From positions 1,104,705-1,168,704 of the forward strand of contig VZTG01007654.1 of assembly GCA_013397845.1 (NCBI GenBank): DNA of 64,000 nucleotides. The letters are read 5' to 3'. This DNA is from Melanocharis versteri (Eukaryota; Chordata; Aves; Passeriformes; Melanocharitidae). The stretch's first letter is position 1. Each line of letters opens with the position of its first letter. This document shows positions 46,311 through 59,400 of the stretch, in pieces. A model generated the notes under the pieces. The model was given only the letters and a program-made list of their open reading frames with translations, ran no database searches and was not told the origin of the DNA. Made by a program: the position numbers and the translations under genes.

Positions 46311-49300
46311 NNNNNNNNNNNNNNNNNNNNNNNNNNNNNNNNNNNNNNNNNNNNNNNNNNNNNNNNNNNGGGGGGGGGAGGGAAAGGAAGTGCGGGCGGG
46401 TCGGAGGCGGGGTTGGGTCCGGGGAGGATGCGAGCCGCCGGGTCCCACCCGTCGCGGTGAAGAAAGGAGGGCGGGAGCAGCAGCCAGACCATCCCGCCGG
46501 GACACCTCGCCGCCGTGTGGGGCGGTGCCCAGTACTACCTGCCTTCGGCAGAGATGAGACAAAGAGTAGCCGGTCCAAACCGGACCTAGCTCCCCCTTTT
46601 AAAATCTGTTTCCTTTCCCCCTCATTCCGTCCGTTCCCTCGTGAGGGCTGTCTCGCAGCCCTGCCGCTCCCCGGCTGTCCCTGCCCCGGGGGTGTGGCTG
46701 TCCCCATGCCCTCCTCTCCGTCTCCCCACCGCGCCAATCGGGCTCGCAGTGCGGCCATTTGAATGGCGCCCGCCTCCCCTCGCGGCGGGAACGCTGTGCG
46801 TTCCTTCTGTGCTACAGACGGGGCCCGTCCTCGCCCACCTCCCTTCCACCCCGGCGGGGCGGTGGGTTTCACCTTGGGGTGCGTCTCCCTTTCTGGGCAC
46901 ACGCCGGCGTTTGGGGGCGCTGGTCCCGTGAGATGGGCACTGCGGCGGGGGCTGTCTGGGGACACAGCAAGAGGAGCCCCTTCCTCTTCTAGACGTTTCT
47001 TTTGCCTCGCCGTAAAAGAGGCGAATAGACACCTCACTAGGATCGGTGACTCAAAGATAGTAGCTGCATACAGGTGTGAAAGCTACCCCGTGTTCCAGGA
47101 GCATTTCTCGAGCTTTAACGTTGCCTTTTTGCCTCTTCTTTGTAGGGTTACAGTTTCTCAGTGCATTCCGTACCCTGTTGAATACTGACATGTGTTTAAA
47201 CAATGTTACATTTGCAACTCTGCTCCTTTCAGAACTAAGCAATGAAAATTATTTGTGCTGATCTGCCTGTACTGATATATAATAAAATTGCAGAATGATC
47301 AAACCTATTATGTCTAGTCCCTTTTTTGAAAACGAAGTATTCACACGATCTGAATGTTAAGGGTAATGTTAATGCCATTGGATGCTTAGCAGTGTCTTTG
47401 CCGTATCAGATTACAGTTGGTTTGTTCTTGCTGATCTGTCCTCTCTGAACACCAAAGGCCCCAAGAGGAATGGTTTCCCTTGAGAGTGCTGCTGTTTGAA
47501 GGCACGAGATGATTTTAGTTTGAAAAAGAGCAGCTTCAAATGGAGCCCACATTTTTATTGTAAGAATGTCACCTCCCTTGAATGAGGGCAGTAAAAAGAC
47601 ACTAATTTTGCTGCTCTTGTTCACTTTTGCTATTAGGTTGTAATAAATATTATGACAAGTCCAGTTCTAAAGCAGTGATACTTCTGAGTATCTCAATACC
47701 AGAGCCACAAGATGTTAAAATAAGTTGTATTTTAATTATATTTCTAGAGTTCTTGATACATACGATGTAATAGTAACAGCTCTGCTTTCAGTTGGTAATT
47801 TTAAAAGATGAAATGGAGAACCCACTAAAATGTGCTGCTCTAGAAGACAATTTCTAGCTGTCATTAGTAGAAAGCTTTATATTTCTCCAAGAACTGCAGA
47901 CCTACAGTGTATGTGTGCTCTCTGGGCACATGAGAAACCTGGAGAGCCCAGTTGCTGTGCTTCAGGAAGTGTGTAAATAAAGTACTTACAACTAGTGTGT
48001 ATGTCCAGTTGTCTTCAAATGGATCTAATTACTATGCAAATTTTCATTCATCTGGAGCCGTGACATTCTCATCTGTAATGTCACTTCTGCTCGCAAATAA
48101 GTTGTGTGATGATGAGCTTGTGTAATTGGGAGCTCGAGAACACTCTGTGAGTGGAGTCTTGAAACTTACAGATACTTTTTTATTAAAATACAAAAAGCAA
48201 TGTCAATTTAAAAGCAACAGTTCTCTTATTTTGAGCTGTTCGTACACTGTTGCATGTCTGTAGTGTACCATCTGTTGGTTACTTGGCTTTCACAGGTGTT
48301 CACTCCGACATGGCCACTTCCAGAATGCTCTTTAGTGTTTGCAGCTGATTTTGTAGGTCTGAGCATAAGCTTCTTTGAAATGCTCTGAGGGCTGCCTGCC
48401 TCACAGCTCACACTTCTGTTTCAGTGATTGGAAATAACAGAGATAATTAAGAGAGCTTTTTATCTGTATAGGTTAATATTAAAGTAATCTTGCAATCCAG
48501 AGAGCTTAGACTTCCTCCAAAAGGAAGGAAATCAGTATTCTAACTCAGATACTTGTTCTCCAGGATATCTTGATTTGAAAAGTTCATTTTAATTTTTTTT
48601 TTTAAATCTCTGAATGTAACACGTCTGATACTTTTTAAAGGTGCTATATGAAAGTAGTGTGTTTTCAGTGTAAACTGAAAACTGAACAATTAATTTCAGT
48701 TTTAGATATTACTACACTTTACAATACAGAATGTAGCCAACAGCATGGTAGTTACTTCAGAAACACAAAGTAACAAATATTTGATTTAGTGAAAGTGTAT
48801 GTGCCTGATTTTTCACTCTGCTTCTGGAGAAAAAAATGTGTGACAAAGCTGCTGTTTCATCTGTCAGCATAAAGCTGGAGAAAAGTTTATTTTTTATTCC
48901 CATAAATTCCTTTTATAAAGAAAAAAGCGTGGCCGAGTAGCAGTTGTAGCTTAAATAAGGAATTTACTGCTCAATACAAGTTTTTGTTGTAAACTTCTTT
49001 TTCATAGAAAAATTCCAGTACTTTTGCTTGTAATGTGTAAACAGGAGAGGAAAATGAAATAGTTGCTGTTACAAATTAATGGGTTTAGTTTACTTTTTCC
49101 CAGCCAAAGTTATTTTAATAGAAAATACAATCATATGTAAATGGCATTCTTCCAAGGGGCATGGCATTCTCACTGCATTAAATGCTGCTCCAGGATTCCA
49201 GCTATTTCAAATAAAGCTTACACGGTAGGTACAGAATTGTTTCTCAACACATTGGAAAAAGATATTTTGGGTGTAAGTGTGAAAGGTTCTCAATTGATGC

Positions 49301-52300
49301 AACAAATGCTTCAGCATCCTGAGACTACAGCATTGAGTACCTTTGGTTTAGATAATTCCAGAAATCATGAAAAATTGTAGCTGTATAAGCCCTTCGTTTT
49401 TTGGACAGTGTTAATCCTAATACATAGTGCTTAGGACCTCTGTTGATTTATGTTGCTTTTCCAGTATAGCTACATAGTGGTAAAAAATAATTTGCTTTTT
49501 AAAATTTGTAACGTGAGTGATGTGAGATACAGAATTTTAAAATTAGTCATGTGAGAAATACTACACAGTGAAATAAATTTAAGTCTTGAACTGAAGTCTT
49601 TGAAACAAAATAGCTTGAGGTTCTAGTTTATGTAGGCTTTATCTGTATATATAAATGGACTTAAAAAGTTTGGGATGTTCTGTATTTTTAGTACCTATCC
49701 CTGAGTGTCTGGTTAGGGGTTGATGAAGTGTGTTTGTGTAGGAGAGGGGAATGAGTTGTCTTTAATGTAGGCAGTGCCCTCCCCTGCTGGGAGATGACAT
49801 CCTCAGGGTGTTCTCTAGGGTAAATGTAACTATAGAACTTCCAGTGCTTGGTATAGAGCTCTGAAACCACATGATGCAAAAAATTGGTCTGGTTTAAATT
49901 CATTAGTCTGGTTTCTATTTGTTCCAAAATTACGGACTGCGTAACTTTGTATCAGGCAAGTTTTAATAATTAAACCTGACTTTATACTGGCTCAGGTACA
50001 GTCATTTTTGCAGCAGCTGGCTCAGAACTGGCTCCAGCTAGGAGTGATGTGCTCTGGCTGACAAAACCAGTATAATCCCAGTCAACTGACCTGGGTCAGG
50101 TCATGGGTCTGCTCTTCGTCGTGGAATATTCACTTCGGGGTGTTTTCCATGTGAAAGGAGCTCAGCTTGGTGTCTGGCCTGTGGGATCACACACGGAAGG
50201 AATTTCTGAGCTGATGGAGTACTGCCACGCTCATTAGCATGTGGAGATAGGGATTCCCAGGTTCTAGTCAGGATTCCTTTTATATGCTCCCATTTTTGGT
50301 CACTAAACAGCGAAAGAACTGTTAATATCTCTGCTAGAGAAGATGATGTAGGTGAGTTGTAGTGGAGATTGTTGAGGAAAATATTGATGGGGAGCTATGA
50401 TGGAGATCCTGAAGATGTCATTAAAATTGATTCTTGTGCATTTCATCCTCTCTAGGTTGCCTCTAATTCTATTAGGACGAGCAGAGCAGTGTCTTTTGGG
50501 AGTTTAGGTTCCTGAACTGTGGAAAAGGCATTTTGGAGATAAAACTAATTGACTTAATATATTTTAAGAACAAAACCTAAATTTGAAAGTAAGCTCTCTC
50601 TTACTCTTAAGAGTTATAATTCACATAAAGTATTTTTTTAGATCTGGAAATAAGCACATTTGTTAGAAGGTTCACTGCCTACACCAGCAGTCTCAGAATA
50701 GTGTAAATATTTGTGACTTAATTGTTTGTAGTATGTAAGTATTTAATTGTGAACACTCTGGTGCCTGTCAAGCAGTGGAAATGTGCACTTTTTAAAAAAG
50801 AAATAGTTAATGATTTTAGCAGTGTCTGAGCAAAAGGACAAGTTTATTTTCACACCAAAGTACATATCCTTAGAATTCCAGTGACTACTTTTAAAGCAAT
50901 ATGCTTAAGGTAAGGGAGTTATATTTTTCATCCTAATTCCTTTGAGTTTAGTTTCATGTGTATAAATTTTAAGAAGTAGAACAATTTCAAGTGGCCATGA
51001 GTCTGATAGCCTAAATTAAAACAACAAGTGAAATAGGCTTAAATATACAGTATTAGAAGTATTATCCTTCTATCTTAGCTTTTTGAAGTAGCAGTTCGGA
51101 GTTGACCGTGGCTTCGTTCCTGATTTGCTGGCCTTTCTATGCAGTTTCTTTCTATGCAGTTTCTTTCATCTTGTGTCCCTGGAATTTGTCTGCAGCCAGT
51201 TAGCAGAAATCAGGGTAACTTTTGTATTACACTGTATTCGCTCACTCCCTGTCTGAAAGATACCATGAAACACTAATTCCATTTGTACTGTGCAGAGCTT
51301 AACGACTGCAGCGCTTCCATCTCTGCTGTCAAGTGGAAGCAAGCAGCAGGGGAAAGAGATGCAAGAATTGCACCAGCTTCCAGTGTCGGTGCTGTGTTCC
51401 AGACTCAAAAAACTGGTATTCTAGGTACATTTAAATTCATCACTGGGTGTGTAGTCTGTATAATTGTGGCAGACTTCCTAAAAAACCTGAGCATTCCTCT
51501 CTGATTGCTTCTCCATTACACAAGCCTGACTCACTTTTATTCAGTGAATGTTCTTTCAGTGTTCTTTCAGAAACTTTCAATGTTACAAAGTTACTACTGT
51601 CTAGAAGGAATTTTGGGATCTAGAAGAAATTTTGAATCTTGCACTTTATAATGAAAGTATTGAAGGAAGTTTGCACACTCTTCTCTAAGGCAAACCCTTT
51701 AAATTTGCTCTTTGTCTGTATTTTCAGGTAACTGAGCTGAATGAGCCCCTCTCAAATGAGGATAGAAACCTGCTGTCTGTAGCCTACAAGAATGTAGTCG
51801 GAGCTAGACGGTCCTCCTGGCGCGTCATCAGCAGCATAGAGCAGAAGACTATGGCAGATGGGAATGAGAAGAAGCTGGAGAAGGTTAAAGCCTATAGGGA
51901 GAAGATAGAAAAGGAGCTCGAGACAGTCTGCAATGATGTTTTGGCTCTCCTAGATAAATACTTGATCAAGAACTGCAATGACTTCCAGTATGAGAGCAAG
52001 GTCTTTTACCTGAAAATGAAGGGGGATTACTACCGCTATTTGGCAGAAGTTGCTGCTGGAGAGAAGAAGAACAGTGTCGTGGAAGCCTCAGAAGCTGCCT
52101 ATAAAGAGGCTTTTGAAATCAGCAAAGAGCACATGCAGCCCACTCACCCCATTAGGCTTGGGCTGGCACTCAATTTCTCAGTGTTCTACTATGAAATCCA
52201 GAATGCCCCTGAGCAGGCCTGCCTTTTAGCCAAACAAGCCTTTGATGATGCCATAGCAGAGCTGGACACACTAAATGAGGATTCCTACAAGGACTCCACT

Positions 52301-52384
52301 CTCATCATGCAGTTACTTCGAGATAACCTCACTCTGTGGACGAGTGATCAGCAGGATGAAGAAGCAGGAGAGGGCAATAATTAA
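46227..52384 (+). CDS. YWHAH: YWHAH, 14-3-3 protein eta
   Basis: 14-3-3 eta is a cytosolic dimeric adaptor that binds phosphoserine/phosphothreonine motifs and regulates signalling, channels and apoptosis. It has two coding exons: 46227 to the gap at 46311 (28 residues visible), and 51728-52384 (218 residues). Residue 29, Ala in the family, falls in the gap, giving 247 residues against 246 in human. The binding-groove residues are present: Lys50, Arg57 and the Arg-Tyr pair in DYYRYLAEV. The eta-specific N-terminus MGDREQLLQRARLAEQAERY separates it from the other isoforms. Visible changes from remembered human are mild (Ala for Ser in VLALLDK, Tyr for Phe after it, His for Gln in SKEHMQP). Confidence 0.97.
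46311..46369. other. Assembly gap (59 N)
   Basis: Unresolved bases inside a very GC-rich block, followed directly by a run of G. It removes the YWHAH exon 1 donor site. The true length is unknown. Confidence 0.99.
46370..51727 (+). other. YWHAH: YWHAH intron
   Basis: About 5.4 kb. The 5' end continues the CpG island to about 46990. The rest is AT-rich with no exon seen. A two-copy 15-bp tandem repeat lies at 51134-51163. Confidence 0.7.
51134..51163 (+). repeat. Two-copy 15-bp tandem repeat
   Basis: TTTCTATGCAGTTTC occurs twice head to tail, followed by a partial third TTTC. Each copy carries a TATGCAG that resembles a splice acceptor, but no exon follows. Confidence 0.85.
51728..52384 (+). 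CDS. YWHAH: YWHAH exon 2 (rest of coding region)
   Basis: Acceptor GTATTTTCAG|GTAACTG. Starts VTELNEPLSNEDRNLLSVAY and includes KNVVGARRSSWRVISSIEQK, YLKMKGDYYRYLAEVAAGEK and FSVFYYEIQNAPEQACLLAK. It ends EEAGEGNN, one Asn longer than the human protein as I recall it. Stop TAA at 52382-52384. Confidence 0.98.
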   Translation, partial: VTELNEPLSNEDRNLLSVAYKNVVGARRSSWRVISSIEQKTMADGNEKKLEKVKAYREKIEKELETVCNDVLALLDKYLIKNCNDFQYESKVFYLKMKGDYYRYLAEVAAGEKKNSVVEASEAAYKEAFEISKEHMQPTHPIRLGLALNFSVFYYEIQNAPEQACLLAKQAFDDAIAELDTLNEDSYKDSTLIMQLLRDNLTLWTSDQQDEEAGEGNN

Positions 52385-52841
52385 TAAGCTTTCCTCTGAT
52401 CCCTCTTTCATTCACTTGGCCATCCCCATCATCACCAATATTTCCTTGCCACAGTCACACTAAATATCTAGTGCTAAGCATATCTGTATTGTACAGCTGT
52501 TCAGATCTGCTGTCCACTTTATTAAGAAGCAGTTTCAGATGAGTCTTGGTGGGCATTGATGGATTGATTGGTTTATTGGCCCTATTTATCTTAGTTGCAC
52601 TTGAGCAGTGCAGGAGGAGGCATTTTTAGTTTGCCTGTTGATTGGAAAATATCGGAAAGAATAATGGAAAGTGATTGAGGATAACTAGATTCCAGTTAAA
52701 TTTTTTCTGTTTGAGATGAGCTGACAGTTCTGTTAAGCAGTACATTTTGTGCATGCAAAGTAAACTAGCCACCCCAAATTTTTTTCAGTCAATGAAAACA
52801 GTTAAGCTGATGTGAAATGACAACTCTGTTCATCAGTTTAC

Positions 52842-52847
52842 AATAAA
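52842..52847 (+). terminator. YWHAH: Proximal polyadenylation signal
   Basis: AATAAA in TACAATAAACTG, followed within 30 nt by GT-rich sequence (TGTTTGAAATGTG). Confidence 0.6.
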
Positions 52848-53114
52848 CTGTTTGAAATGTGAGGTTTCAGTAGCAATTTGGTTTTTTGCCTCTAACTTAT
52901 GTGCACAGTTTCTTTAAATGCAGTGCATCTACCTAAGAGTTTTGATACTTGTAACCTTTTGCAGTTGTTTTGAAGAATCATGAATTTATTTTTTGTAAAC
53001 TCTTTGGCTGTTTAGTTGTCTGTGTATTCTGACAACTCTATGTCAATATTTGCCCATGTTAAGATGGATGACTGGGAAGCCAGACTTCTAAATTAAATGT
53101 TTTGGAATTAAGTG

Positions 53115-53126
53115 AATAAAATAAAA
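53115..53126 (+). terminator. YWHAH: Distal polyadenylation signal (overlapping AATAAA pair)
   Basis: Two overlapping AATAAA hexamers. The T-rich sequence CTGTCTTTTGTTC lies about 45 nt further on. Confidence 0.7.
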
Positions 53127-56100
53127 TGCTGCTTCAGGGATGTTATCTCTACATGAGCTGTCCTGTCTTTTGTTCAGAGCAGAGATAAAGTTATCTAACA
53201 CATCACTGATGGGTTGAAACATATTTAATCAAAAGTTTAATGAGAAGTTTGACACATGCTGAACAACACAAAAACACGACATAGTGTGCTGAAAGAAGAA
53301 AAGCCCAAACCCACAAAACCCAAAAGCACCCACAGTGAGGGTTACCTCTGTTAAAGTGGAGTTTCCCAAGATGGTATATTTAGTTGTTTGCTCAGCTGAA
53401 CAGTTGTAAAGTACATAACTTACCATATCAATGCAGAGACTTGTGTTTGCTTCTGTCCACTGTAACTTCTAAGCTCTTTCTCTGAAGTGCTGATCACCAA
53501 ATCAGCTTTACATGTGAATATCCCCGTAGCTCTTTCATATTTACCTGCTTCAAACAGAAGCAATACTTGTTGCTAAAGTCTGCCTTTCTCTATTTAACTC
53601 ACTTGAGTGTAGTCCACAAACTTAACAGTGTTGTTTTTTTCTCCCAACAGTTAGTGTACATGTACGTTTATTGGTGCTGTACACACTTCTGTCATGGTAT
53701 GTCCCAGAAGCAGGAAAAGTTAGCTGTATCCAGACTGCCACTGACACCTGAGCTAGCTCAAAAGTCATGTAAGTTCTCATTTATCAGAATTGTTAGCCTT
53801 TCATTAGTGCAGTAATTATTACTGGTCAGAATTACCCACAACTGCTCATACTTTTTAAAAGCAGTGCCTTAGTTGTTTTTAAGTATCTGTAGTTTTAGAA
53901 TTTTTAATGGTAGATTTGTGTGCATTTGTGTATTCTATCACCTTAGAGATAATTCAAGCTTTATTATATCAGTAGAACTGGCAACAATTGAAAGGGTAAT
54001 GCAACATCTGAAAAAGGTGAAAATACAGGTACACACCTTCCTACCTGCCCCTGTGGAACCAAGGTAAAACTTGGCCGTAAGATTGCCTTTTTACATTGAA
54101 ACCCTCTGGAAGGTTAATAATAGTAATATTGGCAATTGGTAGGTTTATTTCCCTGTTGGTAGAAGTACCTGTCTTTGTGTTACCTTTTTTATTGATATTT
54201 TTCTTAATTCAAAAGCCGAGGAGTCCTTCCTCAATTTAGTTACTGTCTTGTGCAGACCCTTTATCACAAACCCATGAGTGTTACGTAGTTTGCAAGTGAG
54301 TCAGCAGGCCTGGCAGCTCTGGACTGGCAGCTGAAGGTTGGCTGTTGCCCTGGTGCATAGGATCCAAAGTGGAAACCAGAGGGATTCTGAAGAATGATGC
54401 TGTGTAGCGGTTAATCAGATTCCCAGTAGGAAAGCAGGTATTTCTCCCATGTTTTCCAGCTGTTGGTGGACAAGCCAGTGACATGGAGAGCCTGTTTTTG
54501 TGGTTGTGTTTTGGTAGGAGTGGGTAGAGAGTTTTCTACGGAGCAAGAAAAAAAATGCTCCAGTGCAATCCATATTATTGTTTCCACTTCAGCAGCTTTT
54601 TCATTTCCTGGACCCTGGGATTGCTAAATGCTTTTTTGTAATCCCTACTGTGATCTGGAGGAAACTAAAGCTGATGAATAGCACATGTTTATTCCAATAT
54701 TCTTCAACAGACCACAGGATTCAGGTATTTTGGAACTGCTATTTCTCATAGGTGACTCCCAAGTCGTGTCTTCTGCCTATCGCTCTCTAAAATAAATAAA
54801 ATCCTAGGCTATGCCCAGTTTATTGTTTGAAAACAGCAGATGTATTCACCTAAGGTGCTTAGTTGAAGTTCACAACATTTTTTGAAGCAGGGGTAATTCC
54901 AATGGAAACACTCAAAATTGAGTGACTTTCCCTCCTGCCCCCAAGGGGGCTTCTTTATGTGTCCTTGAAGGCATAAAAGGTTCTTTGCTGCTCTTGGCAT
55001 GGTGAGGGTTTCGTTAGGGTCCATCTGAGCATTACTCTTGCCCAGAACCACACTTTTCATGTCTTTCACAGGCAATCTCTGTTGAGACGTTCAGTCACTC
55101 TGAGGGTGTTGATATAATATTAACAAGGCCTGTGCATATCCTTGAAGTTTTAGCAACCTGAGAGCTGCTAACAGTAAAGCAGCATTTTCTGTGATGTTAA
55201 AGGAACTCAAAGCTATGGCATAGACAGGCCTTAAATTAATTGTGTGGTCTTTACAGGGACACAGATACTTTCAGTCTATGTCTTAATCTGCTCAAATATG
55301 TTCAAGTTTTATAGAAATGGTTGTGTTCATCTCTCAAACACACCCACACCCTATTGAACCCACTGGAATAAAATGTGCTAATGCTATGTGACACTCAACT
55401 ATGTACTGAGAGGCTGTTCTTCAACATGAGCAGTAGCACTGAGAATATGAATGTTCTAGGGAAGCAGAACCCTTAAGGAGAGTGTTGGGTCTGGATGTCC
55501 ATGGATAACACGTATCAAAGGACCACAGTTCCTCTGGTAAGTAACCATTCACTCTGTTACTACTTTGGTCTCACTATAGGTTTGAAAATAGATTTTCCAC
55601 ATTTCCTTTCCTTTGCCTGTAACTTCTGGCTGTGTTTTTCCATTTTTAATACTCACACTTGTGATCTACATCTGTAAGTTGGATGGTCTTACTTCCAGAG
55701 CCCAATTTATTTCCAAAGGAGCACGAGGGTATTCCTTAACCTACTCTCTGGCACTCTTGCAGCAGCTGCAATAGGCTGCTTTATAATAATCTAGAAAAAA
55801 ATTATGTGAATACACTTCAGGTTGAGGGAAATGAAAAGACTGGCTTTATTTTAAGTCATGTAAGAGAATGACTTATGGAAGTTAGAAGGGTGAAAACTGA
55901 TGTTGTTATACATTATAAAACATTTTCTGTCAGCATGGGACCAACTGGAAATCTTTCAATAAACCAATTTGAGTTTGAGGACAGAAAGAAAACAAAAAAA
56001 ATATTCTAGTGCTTTGGATCTTTGGTTTTTTAAAATTCTATCCACACCACGTATTTGAATTAATTTAACATAATTGATCAGGAAAAATTGGCTAAAACAC

Positions 56101-56463
56101 TTCAACAACATGAGAAACCTATTTGGATAGATCTTAGGTTCATTGAAGCAGCTGCTTGAAATCAGTGGCAGATTTTGGAGAATGTGAAGTTGATTATACA
56201 CATAATTAACAGAGGATGTTTAGATCTTGTTCTGAACAAGCCTAAAGTACTTGAAGTTCCATAGATGCAGATGGTTTAGTGTCTGAGCCTTAATGATTTC
56301 TGAGATAAATGGAGATGTTTTCTGAACACTGAGGTCAGGCCAGGTAAATTTTTAATTGGCGTTAGAAATCGAACCATCTGTTAGAAATAACAGTGTTTAT
56401 TATGACTTTCCTATATACCAACTGTGATCTAATATTGCATAACTATAAATGTAATAGTACACC

Positions 56464-56479
56464 TATATATATATATATA
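56464..56479. repeat. (TA)8 microsatellite
   Basis: Eight perfect TA units in an AT-rich region. Confidence 0.95.
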
Positions 56480-59400
56480 CTTCAAGTATACACATTTCTT
56501 TTTTTCTGAATCTTCAGTGTTACTTGTTGTTTTATATTTTAATCTAAATTATTTTAACTAATGATTATGAACCAGCTTGTTCTGTCCCAACTAAAATATT
56601 ATAGCCAGACTAATTATTTTCATTCAGTTGGGTTTTTGTAAACCCCAGAGTGCACCAAGACGAAGCACTGTGAGTACTTCAGCAGTGAATATATATTTTT
56701 TTATGGAGCTAATCATTAAGAAATCACTTATGTACAGTAATGTACTTATATTAGTATGAGCTATTTTCACATAATTCGATAATATGATCGATTCCACTTT
56801 GGGATTCAATCTAATAGTAGTTGAACTTTTCCATCTCTGAAGAATGAAGTGGTTTAACAATGTGTCTGAGAGAAGAAACAGATCAAAACATGCTGTCCAT
56901 AGGACTTTCAGTGATATTTTTTCAGTTATAAATATTAAATATAGTAATTATTTATAAATTATCATAAACATATATGCTATTAGAAACATAATCCAATTAT
57001 ATTTGCAGTAATTGTATATAAAATTTGTGGCATTTAGAGAACTGCATCCTTGTTTGAACATCTGAGGAATGTCCTTTATTCAGGGATTTCTCTAGCAGAG
57101 GCTGCTGAAAGAGCAGGGATGGCAGAAAAGCATTGATTCCTTTCCCAGGCACGTAAGGCACACATTGGAAGGAAGCAGGAGTTGTAGGGGGTTGGCAGGA
57201 GAAGCGTTTTCTGAACAGGCTTTGTGACTGTTGTTGTGCCCTCACAGCACAAAAGAACATCTGACTCTTGCAGAGGGCAGAAAAGTAGATGGATGACAGT
57301 GATTAACTGGTTTCCCCGCTGAGTAAAATGCATCATGTTGTCTCTCTGCAAAGAGAAACTTGTGCTTATCCATGTTTACTTTATTTTGACTCTCAGAAAA
57401 AAGCCAAATCCCGGGTGGTTGTTTGTTTTTGAAGTACAACCCAGTTACTCCAGTGACACACCTGCCCAGGGTGTGGGGCCTTAAAGCCCCACCCAGAGGG
57501 ATGCAGGGTGTGGGCACCGTGCTGGGGCAGCCTGGCCACCATCTGTGGTGGCTTCCTGTCTCCATGGCAGCCAGAGCCACCCTGGAGCAATCATCTCTGT
57601 TCCTGTCACTGCATCCCACATCCAGAGCAGGGAGCAGAAGGCCAGGCCTGCATTTGGCAGGAAATGGCCCAGGTCTCTCCAAGTGTTTGTTGGCTGGGCA
57701 TCCGTGGGGTGAGTGAGATTCCAGCATGTCCTTAAAGGGCAGGAACATCTCTGTTCTCTTGTGCCGCCTCAAGCTTTTTAAGGGCTGCTATTTGCCTGTT
57801 CTGAAAAAAGTCCTATTAAACCTCTCTGGGCTGTAAAACACTATGGAAAGATTGGAAAGTTCAGACTTTTCCTCTCGTCGGTAGCATCAGAGCCCAACAT
57901 TGCTCAGAGATGAACACGCTTTGGTACCACTGCTGAGTCATTCTCTGGGTTTCCACAGCTGACACTTCCTCACTTTGAGGTTGGCCACGAGCCTAGGCTA
58001 AAAGGGGACAGAATTAACTATTATTTTTAGGTTAGTGAAGCCCAGCTTTAGCTGAGCTTATTAGCCCAATGTTAGTTGTGTTTAAAACAATTGGTTTAAA
58101 TTTTTACTAAACACATTATGTGTGTATGTGTGTTGTTAATTCTGCCATAAAGATTATGCTGAATCCTTGGATTAGGAACTGATTAAGAACCACTAATGTG
58201 CCTGATCTCTGGTAAGGTGTAATGAATTATTCATCCTGTTATCCTAGCACAATCACAATAATGTCTTGGTGCTAATTAGCAGGTGGATGGGCTGACACAA
58301 AGTCAGGAATACCCAGAGGATATTTTATTCAGCCTATATTCTGATTCCTCATGATAAATGTATTTTCTGACCTTGTAATTTATTTCTTACTCAATAGGAA
58401 CAAGTCTTATTTTTCCTTCTGTTATTTCAACTTTTGTTTTTTAAAATCAAATACTTTTTTAGGGCTTACTAGCCTGAGAGCTGAAGCTTTTAACAGCTTC
58501 TGGGACATCTGTCTGTTAAGTTTTACTATTATTCCTTACTATAATACTTTGTCCATATTGGTGAGCTGCATGTTACCATTCCTGCTATGTGAGAGCTTTA
58601 TTGTCTTGTATCAATCAGAGCAGAATTTGTCTGATTTTTAATTAACCTAGAACTTGTATGTGCACTTGTAAAGCATGGCACTTACTGTGGTAATGAATTA
58701 GATATTTGTGCATATTAATCTTTATTACTTAAGGCAACACAGTTTATAATAGATTTTTTTTTTGCTTGGCCATTAGTCATTGCTCTATTTTTTCCTCTTT
58801 CTCCCTTTTAAGTAAATTCTCAGCATTTCATTTTGTTTTGCTTAATGTTAACCTATATCATTGTTCATCAAAGGGATTTATCAGAAGTCAAATTAAATGA
58901 CATTATCTTGTATTTTGCCAGTATCTTAAAAATTCCTAGTTTTTGAAATAAGACTGCAGCCTGAAGCGTAGCTTAATGCAGATGTTTCAGTCTCACAGCT
59001 CAGCCTGAGAAAAACACAACCCACAAACCTAAACAGTTCTCACCACCTATTTCCCACTAGTTTTCTTCTCTAGCAGTCATTTTCCTTTGTTTTTGTGCTG
59101 GCCCTGCTGAGATTGCCTTCCACTCCCTGCAGAAATCGTTCTGATATCTACGTGAAGGTGTAACTGGTTGGTGAGACCTGTTGATTGTGTGAGAATGCCC
59201 AGCTTAGCCTGATTTTTGTGAGAGATGTGCAGCTGGCCGCTCCATGAATATCTTTTGATTTAGGGAGGAAGTGTATGAGGACAGAAGAATAACTTGGGGG
59301 AACTGCTGCTGCCCTTCTTTGTGTCTCTGGTGTTTGTGTTTCTGCTCATCGACAGTGTGAGATATTTATTCTCCCTTTCCTCTCCTCCTCCTCCCCTTTT

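Larger units (their letters stand above)
45640..46990 (+). promoter_or_regulatory. YWHAH: YWHAH CpG island and promoter
   Basis: Strong CpG island around YWHAH exon 1. It contains CTATTTATAG at 46043-46052, which is both a TATA-like element and a perfect match to the MEF2 consensus. A full cAMP response element, TGACGTCA, follows at 46057-46064. The start codon lies about 165 bp further on. The sequence is incomplete (N at 46118 and a 59-N gap). Confidence 0.8.
52385..53140 (+). other. YWHAH: YWHAH 3' UTR
   Basis: Non-coding tail with a polyadenylation signal AATAAA at 52842-52847 and a stronger tandem AATAAAATAAAA at 53115-53126. This allows a short form of about 480 nt and a long form of about 750 nt. 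Confidence 0.75.

Noticed and set aside
46066..47037. Long - strand open frame across the YWHAH CpG island
   Set aside because: GC-rich shadow frame that runs through the N gap and the antisense of exon 1. No conserved protein features.
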